Of a stretch of 64,000 nucleotides of DNA, positions 22,438-30,423 are shown in pieces. Source of the stretch: Sphingomonas carotinifaciens (GTDB lineage: Bacteria > Pseudomonadota > Alphaproteobacteria > Sphingomonadales > Sphingomonadaceae); NCBI RefSeq assembly GCF_009789535.1, contig NZ_WSUT01000005.1, positions 2,231,501 through 2,295,500 on the forward strand, read 5' to 3'. A model generated the notes under the pieces. That model was not told the DNA's origin. It saw nothing but the letters and a program-made list of their open reading frames with translations, and searched no databases. The number at the start of each line of letters is the position of its first letter. Within the stretch, counting starts at the first letter, position 1. The position numbers and the translations under genes were made by a program.

Positions 22438-23127
22438 TCAGGGTGAAACCTCTTTTCCCTCCCAGTCGAACAGCTTGCCACTGTCGATCACCCGCAACCC
22501 GTCGATCACGTCCAGCAACTGCACCGCCGCGCGCCCGGTGTCGAACAGCCGCCCCGCCTGGACATTGGCCTGAAAGGGCCTGGACAATGCGGTATCCACG
22601 GTGCCGGGGTGCAGCGCGACCACGATGGAGCGGTCGTTGCGTCGCTTCTCCTCGACGGAGGCGGTGCGCACCAGCTGGTTCAGCGCCGCCTTGGAGGCGC
22701 GGTACCCATACCATCCGCCCAGCCGGTTGTCGGAGATCGAGCCGACACGGGCGGAGAGGGCGGCAAACACGGTGCGCCCGGTCCGCGGCATCAGCGGCAG
22801 GAAATGCTTGGCGACCAGCGCGGGGCCGATCGCGTTGACCGCGAATTGCCGGTGCAGCCAGGCGGGATCGAGGTGCGCGATGCTCTTCTCGGGACTCCGT
22901 TCGCTCGCGTGCAGCAGGCCGGTCGCGACGATCACCAGATCGGGCGCGGTGGAGAGCGAAGCCGCCGCTGCCGCGATGCTGGCCTCGTCCTCCAGGTCGA
23001 TATGATCCGCACCGGCAAAGGACCGCGCAAAGCCGCGGGTTGCGATATTCTCGTCGCGAAGCGCCTCGACCAGCGCGGCACCGATCCCGCCGGATGCGCC
23101 GATCACCACGGCCTGTTTCGCGCTCAT
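22438..23127 (-). CDS. Short-chain dehydrogenase/reductase
   Basis: A 229-residue SDR oxidoreductase. The Rossmann motif GASGGIG (10-16), NAIG (98-101) and the active-site YRASK (Tyr142, Lys146) with a Ser at 125 or 130 are present. It resembles the C-factor-type SDRs; the substrate is unknown. The ATG at 23127 overlaps the yaaA stop as ATGA, so the two are coupled. The 150 bp between its end and gyrA carry the gyrA leader. Confidence 0.88.
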   Translation of the reverse strand: MSAKQAVVIGASGGIGAALVEALRDENIATRGFARSFAGADHIDLEDEASIAAAAASLSTAPDLVIVATGLLHASERSPEKSIAHLDPAWLHRQFAVNAIGPALVAKHFLPLMPRTGRTVFAALSARVGSISDNRLGGWYGYRASKAALNQLVRTASVEEKRRNDRSIVVALHPGTVDTALSRPFQANVQAGRLFDTGRAAVQLLDVIDGLRVIDSGKLFDWEGKEVSP

Positions 23128-23864
23128 CGCCGGAAGGTCCACTGGTCGGCGCTGCTCGCGGCCGCGTCATAGGCATAGCCATCGGCATCGAAGCCGCGCA
23201 TCGCGTCGGTGTCGGTCACCCGGTGCTCGACCAGCCAGCGTGCCATCAGCCCGCGCGCCTTCTTGGCGTGGAAGCTGACGAAACGGTCGCCTTCGCGGAA
23301 ATCCACCGCGATCACGCGGATGTCGGCGGGCAGGCGGCCCTTGACCGCATGCCAATATTCCTGGCTTGCCAGATTCAGCACCGTTCCCGATCCTTCCGCC
23401 GCCACATCCTCGTCCAGCAGGGTCGCGATCCGGTCCCCCCACCATTCGGTCAGCTTCGTGCCCTCCGGTGCCCAGCGCGTTCCCATTTCCAGCCGGTACG
23501 GCCGCATCGCATCCAGTGGGCGCAGCAGGCCATACAGGCCCGACAGCATCCGCAGATGATCCTGGGCGAACGCCACCTGCGCCTCGTCCAGCGTATAGGC
23601 GTCCAGCCCCGCATAGACGTCGCCGGCAAAGGCGAACATTGCCGGGCGCTCCGGCGCGTCCGCAAACCCGGCGAAACGCTGCGCGTTCAGCGTCGCCAGT
23701 GCCGGGGAGATGCGCATCAGGGTGCCCAGCGCCTCGGCCCCCAGCTTTGCGGCAGCAGCGGCCAGTGTCTGTGCTTCCCCGGCAAGGCGCGGATGGGTGC
23801 GGGTATCGACGGGCAGCGGGGTGTCGTAATCGAGCGTCTTGGCGGGCGAAATAACGGCAATCAT
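23124..23864 (-). CDS. yaaA: Peroxide stress protein YaaA
   Basis: A 246-residue YaaA/DUF328 protein. In E. coli YaaA lowers free iron and limits DNA damage under hydrogen peroxide. Seen here: ISPAKTLDY at the N-terminus, LSGLYGLLRPLD near 107-118, RLEMGTRW, LNLASQEY near 160, and FHAKKARGLMARW. The ATG at 23864 starts the conserved MIAVISPAKTL; an upstream in-frame start at 23903 adds 13 unconserved residues. It is first in a yaaA-SDR run upstream of gyrA. Confidence 0.93.
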   Translation of the reverse strand: MIAVISPAKTLDYDTPLPVDTRTHPRLAGEAQTLAAAAAKLGAEALGTLMRISPALATLNAQRFAGFADAPERPAMFAFAGDVYAGLDAYTLDEAQVAFAQDHLRMLSGLYGLLRPLDAMRPYRLEMGTRWAPEGTKLTEWWGDRIATLLDEDVAAEGSGTVLNLASQEYWHAVKGRLPADIRVIAVDFREGDRFVSFHAKKARGLMARWLVEHRVTDTDAMRGFDADGYAYDAAASSADQWTFRR

Positions 23865-23943
23865 GGTGAAAGCGGCGCTACAGGCGGGAGCTTCGCTATT
23901 CAATCCGCGTTCAGCGTTCGATTGGCAAAAGGGGGTGGTTCGC

Positions 23944-23972
23944 TTGAATGGGTGGGCGGCTGCCCCTAGAAG
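23944..23972 (+). promoter_or_regulatory. Candidate housekeeping promoter of the 24,022 gene
   Basis: TTGAAT, 17 bp, then TAGAAG, placed about 50 bp before the start codon. It also lies in the spacer divergent from yaaA. A weak match to consensus, called on spacing and position only. Confidence 0.35.
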
Positions 23973-24021
23973 CGCCCTAACCCTTTTCCACGCGCAAGAT
24001 GCTCAACAGGAGAGATTCCGC

Positions 24022-25317
24022 ATGAAGATGTTCTCGAAGCTGGCACTGATGGCGGTGCTTGCCACGGGCGTCAGCACGATTGCCGTCACCGCACCGGTGG
24101 CCGCTGCCCAGAAGAACAAGAAGGAAGAAGCCGGCGGCCTGAAGCTCAGCCCGGATGCCCTGAAGGCCGCGCAGACCGCGCAGCCGCTGCTCCAGGCCAA
24201 GGACTATGCCGCGGCAGAGCCGGCGGTCGCCGCCGTCGAGGCCGCGGCCAAGACCGAGGACGACAAGTATATCGCCGCCGCGCTCCGCTACGATCTGGAA
24301 TCGGGCAAGCTTTACGGCGCGCAGGCCGCCAATCCCAACGCGCCGCTCGACGAAACGGTGCTGGCCAAGCCGCTCGACACGCTGATCGCCAACGCCTCGA
24401 CCCCGCCGGCCGACAAGGCGCGCTATGCGTTCCGTCGCGGTGCGCTCGCCTATAACGGCAAGCAGTATCCGGTCGCCTTGCAGATGTTCCAGCAGGCCAA
24501 GCAGCTCGGCTACAACGATCCGCAAATGCCGCTCCTGATGGTCAAGGCCAAGATGGAGACCGGCGACGTGGCGGGCGCCAATGCCGATCTGGATGCCGCG
24601 ATCCAGCAGATCAACGCGTCGGGCCAGAAGGCGCCGGAGGATTATTACCGCTACGCCATCGCGCGTTCGAACCAGCGCAAGATGGTACCGGAAACGCTTG
24701 GCTGGATGCGCAAGTGGATCGCTGCCTATCCGACGTCGAAGAACTGGCGTGACGCGCTGGTGATCTATGGCCTCCAGCCCGGCTCGCTCGCCACGCTGGA
24801 CAAGAACCAGAAGATCGACCTGTTCCGCCTGATGCGCACCTCCAAGTCGCTCGCCGACCAGAACGACTATCTGGAATATGCCCAGAACGTGTCGGAAAAG
24901 GGCCTGCCGGCAGAGGCGGAGGCGGTGCTGCGCGAAGGCACCGCATCGGGCAAGATCCCGGCCGGCAACAGCGCGGCCAAGGCGATGCTGGCGGACTCTG
25001 CGGCCAAGGCCAAGGCGGAAGGATCGCTGGCCCCGACCGAGAAGAAGGCACTGGCCGCGGCCGACGGCAAGCTCGCCGCGGTCACCGGTGAGGCCTATTA
25101 CGGGCAGGGCAACTATGCCAAGGCGGTCGAGCTGTACCGCGCCGCGCTGCAAAAGGGCGGCGTGAACGCCGACGAGGTCAACACCCGCCTCGGCATCGCG
25201 CTGGCAGCACAGGGCAACAAGGCCGAAGCCAAGGCCGCCTTTGCCAACGTCAAGGGCGCACCCCGCGCCGACCTGGCCGGCTTCTGGACGACCTGGCTGG
25301 ACTCGCAGGCCGCCTGA
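24022..25317 (+). CDS. Periplasmic TPR-like repeat protein, unknown function
   Basis: A 431-residue secreted protein: signal peptide (about residues 1-28, ending VAAA), then almost entirely helical, Ala/Lys-rich sequence. TPR-like units are visible, for example RYAFRRGALAYNGKQYPVALQMFQQAKQLGY-type sequence at about 130-160 and AYYGQGNYAKAVELYRAAL near 357-375. It probably works as a scaffold in the periplasm; no catalytic motif is seen. The Shine-Dalgarno CAGGAGAG is 8 bp before the ATG. The reading frame could be extended upstream to 23839, but that part overlaps yaaA and lacks a signal peptide. Confidence 0.85.
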   Translation: MKMFSKLALMAVLATGVSTIAVTAPVAAAQKNKKEEAGGLKLSPDALKAAQTAQPLLQAKDYAAAEPAVAAVEAAAKTEDDKYIAAALRYDLESGKLYGAQAANPNAPLDETVLAKPLDTLIANASTPPADKARYAFRRGALAYNGKQYPVALQMFQQAKQLGYNDPQMPLLMVKAKMETGDVAGANADLDAAIQQINASGQKAPEDYYRYAIARSNQRKMVPETLGWMRKWIAAYPTSKNWRDALVIYGLQPGSLATLDKNQKIDLFRLMRTSKSLADQNDYLEYAQNVSEKGLPAEAEAVLREGTASGKIPAGNSAAKAMLADSAAKAKAEGSLAPTEKKALAAADGKLAAVTGEAYYGQGNYAKAVELYRAALQKGGVNADEVNTRLGIALAAQGNKAEAKAAFANVKGAPRADLAGFWTTWLDSQAA

Positions 25318-25337
25318 TCAGGCAGCCGGCAACGAAG

Positions 25338-25368
25338 AAGGGGCGGTCCTCGCGGGCCGCCCCTTTTT
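25338..25368 (+). terminator. Rho-independent terminator
   Basis: GGGGCGG, a 10-nt loop and CCGCCCC, flanked by AA and followed by TTTTTG. It starts 20 bp after the stop codon of the 24,022 gene. This is the most classic intrinsic terminator in the window. Confidence 0.9.
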
Positions 25369-25434
25369 GTTTCTGGGGTGTGGTGAGGCGAAGCCTCACA
25401 CATCTAGGGTCGAATTCGATCAGACGTGGTTGCG

Positions 25435-25745
25435 CTCACCCTTCGCCGCCTTCAGCGTCTTTTCCCTCTCCCGATGCTGGAGGGCGCGGCGCAGCCGCGG
25501 AAGGGTGAGGGTGACCAAAGGCGATCGAAATCCACTCTGATCCGTTCGTGCTGAGCGAAGTCGAAGCACATCCCCCGCGGCTCACCCAGGGGTCGATCAA
25601 TCGCGTGACAAGCGCCCTTAAGTCCGTTCGTCTCGAGTACTGTCGAGTAGCAGCAAAGCTGCGTATCGAGATGAACAGGTAAACATGCTCCCAGCATGTT
25701 CAGGATCGTCCGGGGGGCGATCCGACCTGTTCATCGTATCGAGAG
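25435..25745. repeat. Mosaic of short palindromic interspersed repeats
   Basis: This gene-free stretch holds several palindromes in a row. A 10-bp inverted pair, CTCACCCTTC (25435-25444) and GAAGGGTGAG (25500-25509), flanks a CCGCGG-like core. Next is an element containing GTGCTGAGCGAAGTCGAAGC (25549-25568, closing AGCAC). Then come a TCTCGAGTACTGTCGAGTAG element (25631-25650), AACATGCT-CCC-AGCATGTT (25682-25700), GGATCG...CGATCC (25703-25723), and ATGAACAGGT paired with ACCTGTTCAT (25671-25680 and 25725-25734). From memory, the GTGCT...AGCAC element recurs between genes throughout sphingomonad genomes; copy number here cannot be judged from one window. Confidence 0.7.
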
Positions 25746-25761
25746 ACAGGCCCCCCGCGCC

Positions 25762-26229
25762 TCAATCCACCGTGACCGGGATCCCCGAAACCTGCTTGGC
25801 GGTACGGATCGTCAGCGACGTCTTGACGCTCGCCACATTGGGGGCCGGCGTCAGGTGCGTCGTCAAAATTTCCTGAAAGCTCTTCAGGTCTGACGCGACG
25901 ATCTTCAGAATGAAGTCGATCTCACCGTTCAGCATGTGACATTCGCGAACCTCGGGTATGCCTGCGACGTGATTCTCGAACGCGGCCAGATCATGCTCGG
26001 CCTGGCTGCGCAGCGACACCATCGCGAAGACGGTGATCGGGAAGCCCAGTCGCGCCGCATCCAGATCGGCATGATAGCCGCGGATCGCCCCGGCTTCCTC
26101 CAGCGCGCGAACCCGGCGCAGGCAGGGCGGGGCGGTCAGTCCGACGCGTTCGGCCAGGTCGACATTGGTCATCCGCCCATCATCTTGCAGCAAAGCCAGG
26201 ATTTGCCGGTCGATGCGATCAAAGGCCAT
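25762..26229 (-). CDS. Lrp/AsnC-family transcriptional regulator
   Basis: A 155-residue regulator. The N-terminal winged helix-turn-helix runs from DRIDRQILALLQ through DLAERVGLTAPPCLRRVRALEE (about 4-52). The C-terminal RAM/AsnC ligand-binding domain starts near FPITVFAMV and includes VRECHMLNGEIDFILKI. It probably senses an amino acid and controls its own promoter. The ATG at 26229 begins the conserved MAFDRIDRQIL; an upstream GTG-type extension to 26244 adds only five residues. The gene diverges from the histidine-kinase-like gene. Confidence 0.92.
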   Translation of the reverse strand: MAFDRIDRQILALLQDDGRMTNVDLAERVGLTAPPCLRRVRALEEAGAIRGYHADLDAARLGFPITVFAMVSLRSQAEHDLAAFENHVAGIPEVRECHMLNGEIDFILKIVASDLKSFQEILTTHLTPAPNVASVKTSLTIRTAKQVSGIPVTVD

Positions 26230-26291
26230 TACGCGAAACTCCACATATACTCGTCATTCCCAATCCATAGGAACGCCGATACATAAGAAAA

Positions 26292-26311
26292 TTGCGGGCA
26301 AACGCAATTGT
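26292..26311. promoter_or_regulatory. Palindrome between the Lrp gene and the kinase-like gene
   Basis: AATTGCG-GGCAAA-CGCAATT, a perfect 7-bp dyad about 63-82 bp upstream of the Lrp start. A related half site ATTGCG follows at about 26,318. This is a plausible autoregulatory operator for the divergent Lrp-type regulator, by position and symmetry only. Confidence 0.4.
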
Positions 26312-26417
26312 CCCACATTGCGACGTGCTTATTTTGAGCCTTTGCACCCGGCACCGGACGTGCGTAAGGACGGAAGTATCGGTGCTGCGCTCGGCAGTCC
26401 GGCCAAGGGGTTAGCAC

Positions 26418-28202
26418 GTGCGGTTCGATGACAGCCTGAAGACGGTTCTTTCCGCCGAAACGGCGACCGGATTCGGCGCGCAATCGTCATGGCGCCAGTT
26501 GGTCGACCTGATCGGCCGTGGCCGCGTTCCCGCCGACGATGCCGCGATCGAGCGTCTGCGCACGCTGCGCCCGCATGTGCCCGACGCGGTGCGGGCCGCC
26601 AGCGCGCGCGCGCTGGCCCTGACGACGCCCCCGATTGCCCTGGTCGCCTTCTTCGCACAGGACCTGCCCGCCATCACCGGCCCAGTGTTGCGCACCGTGA
26701 CGCTGGATGACGGGGACTGGCTTGCCCTGCTGCCCCGGCTGACGCCGGCGGGCCGCTCGGTCCTGCGCCATCGCCGCGACCTGTCGCAGGCGGTGCGCCG
26801 CGGGCTGGAAAGCTTCGGGCCGACCGATTTCGTCCTGCCCTATCAGCCGGTGGAGGCGCCCGCGGCCGCTGCGGCCACGGCTCCTGCTCCGGCGGCTATA
26901 TCCGCTCCGTTCCCGGATCCCGCCACCCCCCGTTCGGACAGTTCGTTCGTGGCGCTCGGCGATGTTGCCCGCGATCTGCCGCTCATCGCCCGCGCCCGGC
27001 TCCACGCCGATACGCAGGCGCCGCTCGGTGCCGATCCGTTGCCCGAGCCGGCGGGGCCGCCGCAACGCTTCGAAATTGCCGATCTTGTTGCCCGCATCGA
27101 CGCTTTCAACCGTCAGCGCGAAGCGGAGCCGCGCGTGGCGCCGCCGCCGCTTCCCGAAGAACCCGAGCAGGATCGCTTCCGGTTCGAAACCGATGCGCAG
27201 GGCGTCATCCGCTGGGTCGACGGCGTCGCGCGCGCAGCACTGGTCGGTGCCAGCTTCGCACTCGCCAGTGCGCAGGGCCATGTGCAGTTCGACGGCGTCG
27301 CCACGGGTGCGTTCCGGCGGCGTTCCGCCTTTCGCGACGCGCGGTTACAGGTTGGCGGCCGCTCCGACGCCGCCGGCTCCTGGCGCGTCTCGGGCGTCCC
27401 CTCCTTCGACCCCCTCACCGGACGCTTCCTCGGCCTCCAGGGCACCGCCCGCCGCCCCCGCCCCGACGAATGCACCGCGCCCACATCCCCGGCCACTGCC
27501 TCAGACTCCCTGCGCCAACTCGTCCACGAACTCCGCACCCCCACCAACGCCGTCGCCGGCTTCGCCGAGTTGATCGAAAGCGAATTGCTGGGCCCGGTGT
27601 CGGCCGTCTACCGTGCGCGTGCAGCCGAGATCCGGCAACTGGCCGGCGATCTGCTGGCGGCGGTTGAGGATCTGGACACGGCCGCACGTATCGAGGGACA
27701 TGCGCTGGACCTGCGGCCCAGCGTCGTTCCGGTGTATCCCTTGCTGAACCGGATCATGGCTGATCTGGCGCCGTTGGCGGGGTTGCGGCATTGTGAGGTG
27801 GTGCTGGACGGGGCGGATGCCCGACTAGCGGTCGCGGCGGATGATCGGGCGGTGGAGCGGTTGGTGGCGCGTCTGATGGCGGCGCTGGTGTCGGCGTGCG
27901 TGATCGGGGAGCGGATCGGGATCGTGGCGGCGGATGCGGGCGACGGGGCGGTGGCGATCACGATCGACCGGCCGATCGCGCTGCCGGTCGACGGTGATGC
28001 GTCGCTGCTGTCGCTTGATGCGGCTCCGGAGGAGAGCGAGGGCGAGGGCGGGCCGTTGCTGGGCACCGGTTTCGCGCTGCGTCTGGCGCAGAAGCTGGCG
28101 GCGGAGATGGGGGGCGGGCTGATGATCGGGACGCACCGGTTGACGCTGCGTCTGCCGGCGGCGGTGGCGGAGCGCCCGATGGAGCAGGCCTCGACGCTGT
28201 AG
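26418..28202 (+). CDS. Atypical histidine-kinase-like protein with degenerate ATPase domain
   Basis: A 594-residue protein without a signal peptide or membrane segment. Residues 1-145 are a helical region, 146-250 an Ala/Pro-rich linker, 253-345 a PAS-like domain (RFETDAQGVIRWVD...), then the phosphoacceptor helix LRQLVHELRTPTNAVAGFAELI with His370. The ATPase-like part keeps a G2-like GTGFALRLAQKLAAEMGG (about 553-570) but lacks the N-box Asn (RLMAALVSACV) and the DxGxG box. It may therefore not bind ATP normally. Start is GTG at 26418 with AAGGGG 7 bp upstream. The next gene follows after 9 bp. Confidence 0.8.
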   Translation: MRFDDSLKTVLSAETATGFGAQSSWRQLVDLIGRGRVPADDAAIERLRTLRPHVPDAVRAASARALALTTPPIALVAFFAQDLPAITGPVLRTVTLDDGDWLALLPRLTPAGRSVLRHRRDLSQAVRRGLESFGPTDFVLPYQPVEAPAAAAATAPAPAAISAPFPDPATPRSDSSFVALGDVARDLPLIARARLHADTQAPLGADPLPEPAGPPQRFEIADLVARIDAFNRQREAEPRVAPPPLPEEPEQDRFRFETDAQGVIRWVDGVARAALVGASFALASAQGHVQFDGVATGAFRRRSAFRDARLQVGGRSDAAGSWRVSGVPSFDPLTGRFLGLQGTARRPRPDECTAPTSPATASDSLRQLVHELRTPTNAVAGFAELIESELLGPVSAVYRARAAEIRQLAGDLLAAVEDLDTAARIEGHALDLRPSVVPVYPLLNRIMADLAPLAGLRHCEVVLDGADARLAVAADDRAVERLVARLMAALVSACVIGERIGIVAADAGDGAVAITIDRPIALPVDGDASLLSLDAAPEESEGEGGPLLGTGFALRLAQKLAAEMGGGLMIGTHRLTLRLPAAVAERPMEQASTL

Positions 28203-28211
28203 GCGGCCCAG

Positions 28212-29237
28212 GTGCGCGGCCCCTTTCGCATGCCGGCCGTGGAGCGGGGCGAACGGGTGCGCTGGTTAGCCGATTTCGGCCGGCGTTTCATGGTCTTCGT
28301 CGATGTCGAGGAGGAGTTCGACTGGGCGGCGCCGTTCACCCGGTCAGACTATACGACGACCGCCATCCGCGCCCTTCCGGCGGCACATCGGCGATTTGCC
28401 GATGCTGGCGTGGCCCTGACCTTGATGGTCGATGCGCCGATGGCGGCCGATCCCCAAGCCGTCGCGATTTTGCGCAACGTGGCGGGTGACGGCCGCTCGA
28501 CGATCGGGGCGCAGCTTCATGGATGGGTGACGCCGCCGTTCGAGGAAGCCGTCGGTGTGCGGAACAGCTATGCCGGCAATCTGCCGCCCGCGCTGGAGGC
28601 AGCGAAGATCGATCATCTGACCCACGCGCTGGCCGAGGCGTTCGGGAAGCCGCCGATTGCCTTTCGCTCGGGTCGATATGGCCTGGGGCCATCCACCCTG
28701 GGGATGCTGGCGGCGCGGGGATACCGGATCGACAGTTCGGTACGCGCCTATCACGATTACAGTGACCGCCATGGGCCGGACTTCGCTGCGATCGGCCCCG
28801 CCGCCTTTGTCCGCGACGGCATGCTGGAACTGCCGCTGAGCACCGCATTCATCGGCGCGGCGCGCAGTCAGGGTCCGTGGATCTATCCGAAGCTCGCACG
28901 TCTGCCGCTCGTCCTGGGGGGCATGGCACGGAGCGGCATGATGTCGCGTATCGCCCTGACCCCGGAGGGGATGCCGGTGGCTGCGGTTATCGCCGCGATC
29001 GACGCCCTGCTTGCCGGGGGCGAGCAGTTGCTGGTCTTTTCATTCCATTCGCCGTCGCTTGTTCCCGGACACACGCCCTATGTGCGTGATGCGCGTGACC
29101 TGTCGGCGTTTTGGGAATGGTGGGAGATGATCCTGGACCATCTGGCAGAAAGACGGGTCGTGGCGGCCAGTCTGGCGGACGTTCTCACGTCGCCGGATCG
29201 ACGCCCGGCGGGGGCGGATCGGACAGGGGCGGGCTAG
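28212..29237 (+). CDS. WalW-like polysaccharide deacetylase family protein
   Basis: A 341-residue protein of the NodB/polysaccharide deacetylase fold, probably cytoplasmic because no signal peptide is visible. Visible signatures are VFVDVEEEFDW (about 28-38, metal Asp31), AQLHGWVTPPFEE (His103), FRSGRYG (about 151-157), and a late FSFHSPSLVPGHTPYV. Sphingomonad homologues are usually named WalW. The GTG start at 28212 follows AGGCGG. It is probably co-transcribed with the kinase-like gene 9 bp upstream. The substrate is unknown; a cell-surface glycan precursor is likely. Confidence 0.8.
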   Translation: MRGPFRMPAVERGERVRWLADFGRRFMVFVDVEEEFDWAAPFTRSDYTTTAIRALPAAHRRFADAGVALTLMVDAPMAADPQAVAILRNVAGDGRSTIGAQLHGWVTPPFEEAVGVRNSYAGNLPPALEAAKIDHLTHALAEAFGKPPIAFRSGRYGLGPSTLGMLAARGYRIDSSVRAYHDYSDRHGPDFAAIGPAAFVRDGMLELPLSTAFIGAARSQGPWIYPKLARLPLVLGGMARSGMMSRIALTPEGMPVAAVIAAIDALLAGGEQLLVFSFHSPSLVPGHTPYVRDARDLSAFWEWWEMILDHLAERRVVAASLADVLTSPDRRPAGADRTGAG

Positions 29238-29242
29238 AGCAA

Positions 29243-29267
29243 CCGGGCCGGAAGTCTCCCGGCCCGG
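29243..29267. terminator. Bidirectional terminator hairpin
   Basis: CCGGGCCGG, a 7-nt loop, CCGGCCCGG: a perfect 9-bp stem between the convergent deacetylase (ends 29237) and small membrane-protein gene (ends 29278). Confidence 0.7.
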
Positions 29268-29277
29268 CGTATTGGTC

Positions 29278-29520
29278 TTAGTTGCTGTCCGAATCGTCGT
29301 CGCTGCGGACGATATCGATCACCGGAATGGCAACGATGCCAGCCAGCAGAACCGCGGCGAGGATGCCGCCGCCGCCGAGCTTGTTGCTCTTGGCCGAAGG
29401 AGTGCCTGCACGTGCCTTGCCGACCGACAGCTTGGCAGCGGGATTTGCCGGGGCAGCCGCTGCGACAACCGGCGTTGCGATCATCGACAGAGCCATGGCC
29501 GAACCGATAAGCTTCTTCAT
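29278..29520 (-). CDS. Small signal-peptide/membrane protein, unknown
   Basis: An 80-residue protein. An N-terminal signal peptide (MKKLIGSAMALSMIATPVVA) is followed by an Ala/Pro/Lys linker, a Gly-run GGGG at about 51-54, one predicted membrane helix (ILAAVLLAGIVAIPVIDIV), and an acidic tail RSDDDSDSN. A Shine-Dalgarno AGGGAG lies about 8 bp before the ATG and an intrinsic-type hairpin lies past the stop, which supports it being a real gene. I do not recognise a family with known function; it may be a small surface or membrane-stress peptide. Confidence 0.75.
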   Translation of the reverse strand: MKKLIGSAMALSMIATPVVAAAAPANPAAKLSVGKARAGTPSAKSNKLGGGGILAAVLLAGIVAIPVIDIVRSDDDSDSN

Positions 29521-29637
29521 ACTGGAACTCCCTTTTTTGCGCAGTGCGCGCCCGCCCGGTAAACTGACGAGCGCGTACAGTGTTCCTGCAAATCATTAAA
29601 AAAACAATGTGGGATGCAGAAATGGCATTAAATCCTT

Positions 29638-30423
29638 TTATTCGTGATCATTACCCGACAAGGATTGTCCATGTCCGACGCCAAGTGAGAGTGACACCAG
29701 ACTGCCGCCAGCGATGTTGCCGATCGTGCTGACAACGAGGTTCGATGCAATCGCCACAGTGCCTCCGCTCATGCCGGCCATCAGGCCGATGGGGATCAGC
29801 GACATGTTGGCAACCGAATGCTCGAACCCGGCGGCCACGAAGATTGTCACCGGCCCGATGATCGCCAATATCTTTGCCGGAATGCTGCCAGCGGACATCG
29901 CCATCCAGACCGCCAGACAGACGAGGATGTTGGCCAGCACGCCCGAGGCGAAGATCGTGACCGGCGCCTTATCGAGCTTGTCCTGAGCCACCCGGACCGC
30001 CGCCTCGCCGACATGGCCCTCCAGTCCCTCCAGCCCGCCTGCTGCGGTGAAGAGCGCCGCCAGCACGACACTGCCGACCAGATTGCCTGTCCAGGCGACG
30101 ACCCAGGCGGTGAACAATCGCCGGCCGGTGAGCCGGTGCATGGCGGCGGGCAGGGTGAACATGGTGTTGCCGGTGAACAATTCCGCACCGGTCAGCATCA
30201 CCAGGATCAGGCCGACGGAAAAGGCAGCTCCGGACAGAAGCTGGGCCCCGCCGGTCATCGGATACGCATTGGCCTGCACAATCAGAAAGGCGATCGAGCC
30301 GAAGCCGATGAACATTCCCGCCAGCATCGCCAGCACCATCATCCGAGCCCATGGTAGTTCCGCCTTGTCGGCAAGGGCGTCGGGCGCGGCTTGCGCGATA
30401 TTCGCGCCGGTCGGATCGTTCAT
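29638..30423 (-). CDS. Formate/nitrite transporter family channel
   Basis: A 261-residue inner-membrane protein of the FNT family (pentameric channels for formate, nitrite, hydrosulfide or other small weak-acid anions). Six hydrophobic segments are evident. Family signatures are AELFTGNTMF after the second segment, WTGNLVGS, and GFEHSVANMSLIPIGL. The ATG at 30423 overlaps the stop of the AI-2E gene as ATGA. The substrate cannot be told from sequence alone. The C-terminus lacks extra domains. Confidence 0.9.
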   Translation of the reverse strand: MNDPTGANIAQAAPDALADKAELPWARMMVLAMLAGMFIGFGSIAFLIVQANAYPMTGGAQLLSGAAFSVGLILVMLTGAELFTGNTMFTLPAAMHRLTGRRLFTAWVVAWTGNLVGSVVLAALFTAAGGLEGLEGHVGEAAVRVAQDKLDKAPVTIFASGVLANILVCLAVWMAMSAGSIPAKILAIIGPVTIFVAAGFEHSVANMSLIPIGLMAGMSGGTVAIASNLVVSTIGNIAGGSLVSLSLGVGHGQSLSGNDHE

